This document shows positions 55,291 through 64,000 of a stretch of DNA of 64,000 bases, in pieces. The stretch is from Hypomyces perniciosus. Its lineage: Eukaryota; Ascomycota; Sordariomycetes; Hypocreales; Hypocreaceae. Where the stretch lies: NCBI GenBank assembly GCA_008477525.1, contig SPDT01000005.1, positions 992,001-1,056,000 of the forward strand, in the 5' to 3' direction. The stretch's first letter is position 1, and every line of letters starts with the position of its first letter. The position numbers were made by a program, and so were the translations under genes. Under the pieces are notes generated by a model. The model worked only from the letters and a program-made list of their open reading frames with translations, was not told where the DNA came from and searched no databases.

Positions 55291-56719
55291 GTTATGTGCT
55301 TTTTAACATGGCCGTGTCATGTCCGAATAGGTAGGATGAAGTTGGAGATGGGAGGGAGGAAGGTGATTAAAAAAGTGTGTAAATTGGGTGACGCAACAAC
55401 TTGGAACCAAATCTGCAACACGTTGAACAAGCTTACTAAAGCCGGGGCAGACTGGAACATTAACTGGAGCACATAGGGTAGCAGGCATTAAGTAGTGGTT
55501 TTCTTTGCTGTGGGAAATGTTGGGGGGGGACAGCAACGAGAAAAATGGCTGGTGAACAAGAAGTCTCAGTCGGCAAGGGAGAGTCAAGGCACATTCAGTC
55601 ATAAAACCGGGGAACGAGTGCCGGAGGGGGGGCGTGTGAGCTGGGGAGGACAAATCGTCGGAAATGGATGCATCGTGAGATCTGAACGAGGTTAAATTTG
55701 GGCAGAAGAGAGATGCATAGCCCCTGTTCTGGTGGTCACGATGGCATCCCATTGCCGATTAGCTCCCTCAGTAGGGGGCGCGCGTCATCTCACGATGCCT
55801 TCGCTGGCATGCTCAGACCGAGTCAACAGCATTTGTGCCGCCAATGAGCAAGGGGCCCAAGCCGAACATGCGATTGGGTTGAACGGATGGACGCCCCAGA
55901 CACTTGCTGAAAGTCGGAAGTCAATATGACACTCTGTGGGTTTAGACGCATCTGGAGATGATGAGCTGCAATACATGCATGCAGATCAAGCCCGATGATG
56001 CGGATGATTGATATGTCCTGGCCCTCAAATGGAGATCGATGGATCGCCAAATCTTTGGGTGAAGATAAACAATGAGAGATACCAAGGGACTGGCCAAATC
56101 CCAAGTGTCAAGGCAAAGAGGCTGGTGCTAACCGCCCACGACTCGGTAATAGCGGCCGAAAGGAGAGAAGGCGACCTGGCATGCAGTTGTCACATTCCAG
56201 AGAGAATAAACTATGGCATCATGGTGAGACATGAGAGGAGAGAGTGATGAGGTAGAAGTTGGAAGTTGGACGAAGTCGATAATATTCAGTTAGAGGTATG
56301 GAGTACGGAGTACAGACTACTAAGGTACGTACCAGAGGCAATACAGTGGGGGGTACTTCGTACTTTGTAGATCTTGGGTCTGACTTGTCGCGGGGCAGCA
56401 ACTTCAACTCGAAAACAACAACAAAATCAATCATCACCCTACGTTATCTGCAAGGGCGTCAAGCTGCACAAGTCAAACCGCGCGACTGCCTGGCCAACCA
56501 GAACGCCTCAAAGGAACCCCGTGGGAAAACGAAGCCTTTCCGCGCAAAGCTGGACCACACGATACGAGACACGCCAGCACATACGGGATAAGACAAGACA
56601 GAGGCACGACGCCAGACCAGGACTCCGCATTCTTCGACCGGAGGCTGCCACTGAACAGCCTGTCTTCTCCCTCTCCTCCAAGCTCCGCCAGTTTCTTCGG
56701 CATCGTGAACTCCGAACCC
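55291..56719. promoter_or_regulatory. divergent promoter region, membrane protein gene and SPC19
   Basis: 1.43 kb. GGAGTACGGAGTAC lies at 56300-56313, and TACTTCGTA at about 56356. The minus-strand frame 55303-55752 might hold an upstream exon for the membrane protein, but I found no convincing splice that adds a signal peptide. Confidence 0.4.
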
Positions 56720-57347
56720 ATGGCTATGACCACGGCGACCATCGGCGGTGCTGCCACCTATGCCGACTGCGTCTCCTCCCTACGCACATCCCTCAAATTC
56801 CTCGAGGCGTCCGTAGAGACTCTCGATAATGGGGTCTCTGACTTTCCTCGCCTCATCAATGTCCTCAAGACAGTTCGCGTATGTGATGTCCATTTGCCAC
56901 CTGAATTTGGGAACCCCGTCCTTTCTGTGTGTGACTCGTCATTAACATGGGCCACCCCTCCCCTTGGGCCTGTCCGCCTTGTAGCATTACGAACTTATTC
57001 CCCAGCCCACACTTGCCGCCGCAGAGGCTTCTCTGCGCGACGAGATTGGGCCGTACATTTCTTTTCTACTCTCTCGGGCTGATGCTCAGGTCGAGCGCCA
57101 AGAGCGCCGCATTGAGACGCTGAAAGCTCGCGCAGAGTTGCAGCAGGGACGTCTTGCACGGCCCGATGAACCATCACATCGTGGTGCATCGAAATTACCA
57201 TCTGGGAAAGGCCGACAGCTCCGCGGAGAGGATAAATTACGTGCCAGAATCGTGCGTCAACGGAAAGAAGCTCTGCGCTATGGCATTGAGAGACTGGAGC
57301 TTGAAGTCCTCCAAAAGGAGAGAGAACTTAGAAAACGCCTGGAGTGA
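56720..57347 (+). CDS. SPC19: DASH complex subunit SPC19
   Basis: Two exons: 56720-56878 and 56985-57347; 173 residues. The sequence YADCVSSLRTSLKFLEASVETLDNGVSDFPRLINVLKTVR, spliced to HYELIPQPTLAAAEASLRDEIGPYI, is the fungal Spc19 core. A coiled coil follows (VERQERRIETLKARAEL) and a basic helical tail (ARIVRQRKEALRYGIERLELEVLQKERELRKRL). Spc19 is part of the DASH/Dam1 ring that couples kinetochores to spindle microtubules. The GTG at 56705 is in frame, but the ATG at 56720 is preferred. The 106-base intron is phase 0. It converges with SHO1. Confidence 0.93.
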
Positions 57348-58435
57348 TGATGTCAACATTCTCCAATGCCATGAACAAACATCGTGAAATCGCCAATGCG
57401 ACGGGGACAAGTGGATTGTACTCGTCGTCATCTCCGGACTGAGCAAACGAAACGTAATCTCGATCAAACACCCTCCCTTTTTTCTGTCTGGCCTGGATCA
57501 GAATCCTGCCTATTTTGGGTCACAAACGTATGATAATACGAGTACGGATTAGATGATCAAATTGCATCATTACCCCCTTCGTGCATGCCTCGTGAACTTC
57601 CGTTTTTGGTAATTCGATAGTCTCGGACGTCGCAGCCAGTCCGCACTCACTCTTCACTGAAGACTCCCTAGCAATTTCACGATACCACAGCGATAGAGTA
57701 TATGTGCAATAAGCTATCATTTCAAGCTTTCATTCCAACATCACCCCATCCCGTAGCATGGGCGGATATTGACCCTATTTTTTCTACCAAAAACGGCGCC
57801 AGTCCCTTATTTGCTTTCGTTTCCAGCCCCAGCCTTTCTCTCCTTCGCAGTAACAACAAACAACAGTTCAATAACGTAGGTACTCCCCCCTTTGCACTCG
57901 TATGACCCTCCCCTACCTCAGTTTCGTAGCCTGAATCCACCAGTTCTCGCACAGAATGAACAAGGTATAAAAAGTAGCAAGAAGGATGGCATGTGGGAAG
58001 AAAAACCGAAAGTGGTTGAAGAAGAAACGACCGTCTTTGTATGTGGATGGCAGGATAGGTAGTAGTATGAATCAGAGAAGCGACGGCGGTAGTAGTAGCG
58101 ACAAAAAAAAGCCAGAAAAAACCAGGAAAAATGATGCCAATGTAGCCGTCAAGGGGCTGTTTGTGAGTGGTCTCGTCCAAATGTACTCCATCCAATACAT
58201 ATCCCTAACCCGATTGCGCGACAGAAGAAAATCCCCGGGAGTCGTGACTCTAAAGGCGTAAAACACAAGGAAAAAAAAGGAGAAGGGGGGGGAGGGAGAG
58301 AGAAAGCATATGTGTGAGAAGAAGAAAAACACAACAGATAGGTCAAGGCTTGCTTCCTCATTCTCCCAGGCCGGTTAATCAGACAGTCGCAGCTTTATAA
58401 CCCTCCCCATAATGCACACCGTTTTATGTCGTAGC
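57348..58435. other. intergenic region between convergent SPC19 and SHO1
   Basis: 1.09 kb with both 3' UTRs. A minus-strand frame of 157 codons (57722-58195) has hydrophobic stretches but no domain and probably lies in the SHO1 3' UTR. Confidence 0.5.
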
Positions 58436-59464
58436 TCATAACAGAATGAGGTAGTTGCTTGGCGCAATACCGGTCTCGCCAGTTTCTTTTCGCGCCTGCC
58501 ACCACCGCCCGCTGACATCGGAGACTTCCAGAATTTCGTGTTTTGTGAAGGAAATCTCGTTGGCATCGTCGGGATTGGCCTCATAGCTGTAGATGGCCTT
58601 CGCTCGATAGGGGTACTCGGTCGGGGGGACGACTTCGGTGTCAGGGCTTGTCACCTTGATTTGTGTCGCCGGCTGTGGAGGATTGGCACTGCCAAATGCA
58701 GGCACATTGGAGGCGCGGCCACCGCCGACTTGCGAAGCGCCGCCAACAGGCGAGGGATTCTCGAAGCCGTTGAGCTGGGCGGAGGTGTACATCTGAGGTG
58801 GCTGAACGGAATTCGAAGTCTCGGGACGGCCAGTTCCCCCATAGCCGCTCATGGTTCGCCGCTGCATTGGGGACGACTCTTTCGCCAAGGCAAATGAGTC
58901 CAGGAAGGCACGCGGTGTGGCAGCTGGGGTAGATCCGAAATAAAGGATCCAGACAAGCTATCGCACATCTGTTAGCATGCAAAATCACAGCATAGCATAG
59001 GAACACGGATACGTACCATCACCATAGACAGGAGGATGAAGCCAGCAGCTGCAGCCTCTCTCGCGCCGCTCTTGGAGTAGACCAATGAGTTCACTGACGA
59101 CGTCACAAGCACCATACCTCCCGCTAGATATCCCGTAACTGCGACATGGTAGGTCTGAATCGAATCGCTGGCCACGACGAAAAAGATGCCTGAAATCAGA
59201 AAGAAGCTGTATATCACTGCCCACCATGCGAATTTGGGGAATGGGTTGTCGCTCGTTTCCTGCAGTTGAGAGATGATGCACGAGACGAAGGTAATTATCC
59301 ACGCGAGCTAGAAATTTTGGTTAGTCCGACCACATGACGTCGATATTGAGGATGGGAAGAGAGCGGACCATTGCAATGGAGGTGGTTGCCAGCGCAAAAG
59401 GGTCGCCTAGAATATTGCCCAGCTGGACTCCTCTTCGCCGACGATAGGGGTTTGACGGATCCAT
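58436..59464 (-). CDS. SHO1: SHO1 osmosensor, SH3-domain membrane adaptor of the HOG pathway
   Basis: Three exons: 59369-59464, 59017-59307, 58436-58957; 302 residues. Four membrane spans occupy about 15-125 ([77 protein letters not shown]). A Gly/Pro/Ser-rich linker follows, then an SH3 domain in the last 59 residues ([40 protein letters not shown]). Sho1 recruits Pbs2 through the SH3 domain at the plasma membrane and also takes part in filamentous growth and cell-wall signalling. Introns (61 and 59 bases) fall inside the first and fourth spans and are phase 0. The start [25 protein letters not shown] is the family's usual opening. Confidence 0.96.
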
Positions 59465-60367
59465 TTTGAGTAGCGACGGCGAGTTGACGGAACCGTAAGG
59501 TGGCATAAGGAACGCTCGGAAGTTTTAGTCGAGAGGGGTTTGACGCAGCAGGTGACGCGCGGCGATTGGTGATGGTGGATGCTGGCAAAGGAGTGTTGTT
59601 TTCGTCGTCGTCAAGGATCGGTCGTTGATCAGCGTAACGTCAAGTCAACTCAGTCGTGATCGGAGATTGCCGGGAATGGATGCAACTGTCGGCGCAGCCG
59701 AGAGGAGCAGTGGAAAAAACGAGACGAGAAAGAAGGCGACACGGCCAGCAGACGCTCTGGTGAGTCTCAATGGACAGTCGTGGAAACGTGCAAGATGGGC
59801 AGAGGAAGAAGAGAAAAGGACGGGCTGTCGGCAAGACACGGTAACGGCGCTGATGGAGTTTGTTGATTGGCGGCAGGACAGGGCTGGTAAAGAACTTGGA
59901 AGACGCCGGACCAGGTCAGACCTCAGATATGGTGCTGTCTGTGTTCACAGTGGGCGTTTCGTCGAAGCGTCAGGTCAGTGCAGATCGCCAGGCCGCACAA
60001 GGACGCAGCACGGTCCAAAGTAACGGCGCGTGTTGATGAAGCACCAGATCAGACCAAACCAAACCAAACGGTAAGACAGCGGACGGGTCCCTTGATTGTC
60101 GAGTAAGATGTCTCGGTGGGCGTCTCGATCGTGTTTTTCTTTTCTTTTGGTAAGAAGCGAATCTGAAAGAAGCCGGGGAAGAGAGAAAGGAAAATAAGAA
60201 GATGGACAGAGAATCGCGGCCGAAGAGGAGGAAGCGCGAAGGATTTTGCCCAGTCCTGGGAAGAGAGAAGTGAGGCCTGGGAGTGGAATTTGGAGACGGG
60301 ACAGACAGGAGGGAGAAGGGCGAAAAAGGGCTGGGCTGGCTGGCTGGCGAGCTGACTGGCTACCTAC

Positions 60368-60410
60368 CTAGGTACTCCGTACTACTACTAAGGTACTAGT
60401 AGTAGGTGGT
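60368..60410. repeat. inverted TACTACTA / TAGTAGTA repeat around TACTCCGTAC
   Basis: GGTACTCCGTAC is followed by TACTACTAAGG and then by TACTAGTAGTAGG, so the segment can pair with itself in more than one way. Confidence 0.75.
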
Positions 60411-60561
60411 CACTGGGTGTAAGCTGCTGGGGGAGCGAGGGTGCTAAGGAGGGTGCTTAGCACTGCCTGTAGGAGGTACGTATCACGTAGTATGGTGGCT
60501 CGGATGCGCGAAATGAAAGGCACAGACGAGCCTGCTGCTAATTGCTAATGGGCCCCCCATC

Positions 60562-60576
60562 TAATACGGAGTATTA
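60562..60576. repeat. palindromic TACGGAGTA element
   Basis: TAATACGGAGTATTA: 6-base arms around GGA, the same architecture as at 33708-33722 but with different outer bases. Another copy of ATACGGAG lies 8 bases downstream. Confidence 0.85.
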
Positions 60577-63250
60577 GGTTCCAATACGGAGCGATATTCT
60601 GGCGCCAGTCTACTCGTACTCGTAGTACTCGTAGTACGAAGTACTACAGCGTGAATCTGCAGTCAAGTTACTCGTACGCGGACACAAAGAGATTGTTCGT
60701 TGGTTGGCTTGGCTGGCTTTGGTCATCGAGGCGCTTCAATTGTTATTGCGCGCGCCACAGGGAGGCTGGCCGCTGATGCGAGCCCTTCTGGGGAATGCCG
60801 TCCACTAATCAACCACCAGTTCCTCGTTCTGACCAGTGAACGATACGCCGTCTGGCCACGCGAGCGCAACCTTCTTGTTCCCTCCGTACAATGGCGGATT
60901 GACCCGAACAGCTGCTACACAAATCACATACGAGGACGGAACACGCGGAGTACAGCCAATTCGGCGCTCGTCCTCCAATTGGACCCCCCGGACATGTCAA
61001 GGTTTTGAGATTCGACGGCGTCTCGAGCGCAAGCCGTGATAGGCTCAGCATCAAGCCGCGGATGCAGGGGAAATCGTGCGTTCCCTCCATAATGGGTTTC
61101 ATGCTCCGCAAGCCCCCCCACTGGACACGGACCTTGCAGATGCGTCTGCCTCTTTTGACAGAACCTCCATTGCGTTACGGAGGTCTTTTGTTGCTGTGCT
61201 GTTTTATCAATCAAGCCATGGGGGAACTGACGACTGGCCGTGCTCGGATCTTGGCGAATGGATCACCAATTGCTCACGATTTGCGTCCACGTTGCCATCA
61301 GACCGAGTTCCTCCCGATAACCAACCGACTGTCGTGTAACGCGACTACCAAGTAGGCGCTGGCGTTCACTCCCCAATCAAATGATCTCGTCTTCTTGGTA
61401 TCTAGACGTTTTGTCTTCGCCAAAATCTTGGTGTCACACAGCCTCAGTTTGTACAGACTTACAGTTAGTTGCCCAGCTTACCAATAGCATGTAATGGGGT
61501 ATCATGAATAGACTCAGCCGGAACGACGAGAATATCTTGGTGTTTGTCATACAAATCAGCCTTATTATCCACCTTAAAATATACATCTCGTATGACGCAA
61601 AATATGCCTTCTTTTGGAAATACTATCTTTCATCCAACGGCGCGATTATGTCAACTAATCTGCCCCCTGGAACCCTTCGAAACAGTTCATGATCAGAACA
61701 ACTCACATAGCACGACTTTACCCCGTATGTAGCAACAGGCGAAGACAACTCAACACCAACACCAACACCGCCTTGTCAAAATCCCATTTTATCTGGGTCT
61801 TCCAAATTCCAAGATGGAGGGGATATTGAAACTCACCACCAGGCCAGCCCCTGACGGGCAGGTCGCATCCCACCCTTGTCCTGTGACTTTCTCACACTGT
61901 GTTGCCCCTGTACATTTACGCGCACTGCCACCACGTTTGTTTTCAAAACTCTCTTGTCACAACCCCAAAACTCATAAGCTTGCTCCCAACCTTGTCTGTC
62001 CAAAATATCAGCCTAACTACGGAGCACGAAGTAGGACATGGCGGTTCGACAACTGTGAAACATGAATGCCCCAACCCCACCACCATCAAAAGTCCTTTTC
62101 CCAGTGAGAAAACGGCATGGCTATCCGTCAAGACGCCGCCTAGCATCCTAATCGCTTCTAAGATCTGGATCGACAAAGCCTGCAACATGGATATCTAGTC
62201 CGATTTCCCCAAACAAGCCACGAGTGTCTCAGACTCTCCCGCGTGATGGCGCCCCCCTCTCACCAACCCCAGAAGGCAGGTCAAGACTGTCAAAAGCAAA
62301 ATCCTTGAAAGACGGATAACGTCATTCCCGATGAATATCTGTTTGACGCTTGCTACTCGGGAGATATGCAGAGATGGAGATCCCGAGTGCGGGAGCTTTA
62401 TAACGTTATACGCGACTGATGATGGCTTCGTCATACCACTGCCAAAGGAGCTGTCCAGGCCACTCTGTACTCGGACTCTGTACTCGGACTCTGTTTGTCT
62501 TTCTTTACATCACTCGTAGAAAACTCTGCGCGGCGATGTGACGATATCGCCCTGCTCTCTGACCATGACGGAGGTCTTGGCCGCATATGTACGAAGGTGC
62601 TCAGGTAAGATAACCCTTGGTTTCATGTTTCACCGTTGCCAGAAACTTGTTCAACGAAACGATGGCATATACGAGTTTGTTCAAGATTCTCTCTGCCGTG
62701 TGATGGATAGAGTGGTTTGAGGGGAAGATAAACTTGACCGCTGTGCCATCTATGGCACGGACCTCCTGCAAGTTATTCTGTTTGTACTCGACTGAGCTTT
62801 GACCTATGAGAGTTGGACTCATATCGTAAGTTAGGTGCTTAATTATCACTCATAATGGTGAATTTGTTTCCGAGACTAGGACAGGTGTGTAAACATATGT
62901 TGGGGGTATCTTAATTCTGCCACCTCTTTCCAATGCGCGTTTGATGTGACCTAGAACTCCCATAGCTTCTCGTGACTGATTCGTCTCATCCCCCTGAGCA
63001 CACCAATGGCTCCTTTGTACTGAGCATAAAATCATGTGCCATAATATCCGGATATTGAGGCCAGTCCCTTTTCCCGCTAAACGGATCAATCTAACAGATC
63101 GAACATCACTGCGTCCCTGTGCATCTTGATAGAGTTGAACCGTGATTCGCTCCCCATTTATGCGCATTGCCCATCCCAGCCATGACTCGAAATCGGACCC
63201 TCTCAGTCACTGTGCCCCATTATGCAACCGCTTCTTAACCAGAAAACACC

Positions 63251-63926
63251 TCATGTTGATTCCTTAGCCTCTTCCAGCTGGCGCTCTCTCCTCCTGATCT
63301 CGCGCTCAACCCTCTGCACCCTGCCCTCCGCATCGGCTAATAGTTGCGAATTGTGCACCGCGCCGTCCGCATACCACGACCGGACGAGTGTCTCGCTCTT
63401 GTTGCGCAGTTGGGCCATCTCTGACGCTTGCGCGAGTTGGGTTGCTTCGATAGCCTTCATGCGCTTGGTTAAGGTGATGAGCGAGGCGCTGGTGGATGGG
63501 TCTGGGATGGGGATGTCGTTTACGGCGGTGAGAGCGGAGAGCGTGGCGGGGAAGGAGGAGGCGGACGAGAGGACGATGGATTGAATGGCGTTGGCGTCGA
63601 GTTGTGAGGGGGGATCGGAGGGGGCGGGAGCGTGGAAGAGGTCTGGATTGGATTTATCTGTACGTTGGTTAGAATCAGAACGTAGAGGGGTAATGTGATG
63701 GCAGTTGTGACGCACAGATCTTGAGGAGCTCGTTGTAGACGCGGATTTGGGATACCATCCTGTTGAAGCGCCGTTCTAGGTCGTTCATCTTTTGTAATGC
63801 AGAGTCATTGTATTGACTGGACAAGGGCGAGGTGGAGGCGCCGTAGAGGAGGTGCTCGATACGTAGGAGGCGGGATTCTAGGAGGGAGATGGTGGCGATG
63901 GTTGTTTTGTCTAGGGGATTGTCCAT
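63251..63926 (-). CDS. ro-10: nuclear distribution protein RO-10 (dynactin p24-like)
   Basis: Two exons: 63716-63926 and 63251-63657; 205 residues. The protein is almost wholly helical: LLESRLLRIEHLLYG near the start, MNDLERRFNRMVSQIRVYNELLKI across the junction, and a C-terminal coiled coil (RVQRVEREIRRRERQLEEA). This is the plan of Neurospora RO-10, an Ascomycete counterpart of the dynactin shoulder subunit p24, needed for dynein-driven nuclear movement in hyphae. The 58-base intron has a CTAAC branch site close to its 3' end. Confidence is moderate because coiled-coil proteins are poorly distinctive. Confidence 0.78.
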
Positions 63927-64000
63927 GATTGGTTGTGTGGGCGTGTGGAATTCCGGACTGCCTGCAGTCGTTGTGGATGTTGAGGGCTGCGTGGTGTTTG

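Larger units (their letters stand above)
59465..63250. other. gene-poor intergenic region
   Basis: 3.8 kb. The first kilobase is purine-rich and probably the SHO1 promoter and leader. TACTCCGTA-type elements cluster at 60368-60410, 60562-60590 and 60620-60645. Several frames of 80-116 codons at 60700-61360 overlap in several frames and show no domain. 61500-63200 is AT-leaning with no gene seen. Confidence 0.5.

Noticed and set aside
57722..58195. 157-codon minus-strand frame with membrane-like segments
   Set aside because: Lies directly downstream of SHO1 where its 3' UTR is expected, with no domain.
61005..61355. Plus-strand frames that might be a small gene or a decayed element
   Set aside because: Two overlapping frames compete, no domain or terminal repeats are visible, and no splice signals improve either.

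Overview
The window is nuclear DNA of a filamentous ascomycete (Pezizomycotina), most likely a Sordariomycete and perhaps Hypocreales. Genes are split by short introns, mostly 55-106 bases, with GT..AG ends and often a GCTAAC branch site. Filamentous-fungal families are present: NIMA kinase, the ro-10 dynactin subunit, a complex I subunit (complex I is absent from Saccharomyces), DASH subunit Spc19, and a DUF3237 protein. No rRNA, tRNA, CRISPR array or intact transposon was recognised. I rebuilt exon-intron structures by hand from splice signals, reading frame and family motifs. Every reconstructed multi-exon CDS sums to a whole number of codons.

Layout: 1-6.2 kb holds no convincing gene. 6.2-31 kb is a dense housekeeping block: CNL1-like BLOC-1 subunit (+), NIMA kinase (-), ankyrin/BTB protein (+), choline kinase (-), mitochondrial HAD hydrolase (-), SCO1 (-), SPP1 (+), SQT1 (+), GCV2 (-), TOM5 (+), NUP57 (-). 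It continues with a CHCH-type complex I subunit (+) at 31.7 kb. From 32.5 to 43.3 kb the DNA is gene-poor and rich in short repeats. It carries a secreted CAP/PR-1 protein (37.9-39.0 kb) and, at its end, an orphan acidic ORF followed by a DUF3237 protein. 44.4-59.5 kb is housekeeping again: POP7 (-), RAV2/Rogdi (+), NIPSNAP (-), ATP18 (+), an FSH1-type serine hydrolase (+), RPN5 (-), a fungal single-pass membrane protein (-), SPC19 (+), SHO1 (-). 59.5-63.25 kb is gene-poor, and the window closes with ro-10 (-).

Functionally there is no biosynthetic cluster, but mitochondrial functions are strongly represented: SCO1, GCV2, TOM5, the complex I subunit, NIPSNAP, ATP18 and the HAD hydrolase. Several serve respiratory-chain or ATP-synthase assembly. 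Other themes are nuclear or mitotic control (NIMA, SPC19, ro-10, NUP57, SPP1) and proteostasis or ribosome assembly (RPN5, SQT1, POP7).

The most striking unexplained signal is a 9-base, nearly palindromic word, TACGGAGTA/TACTCCGTA. It recurs dozens of times, in every intergenic region where I looked for it closely and in no exon that I noticed. It often lies in extended palindromes or tandem clusters, and sometimes as a TACTTCGTA/TACGAAGTA variant.
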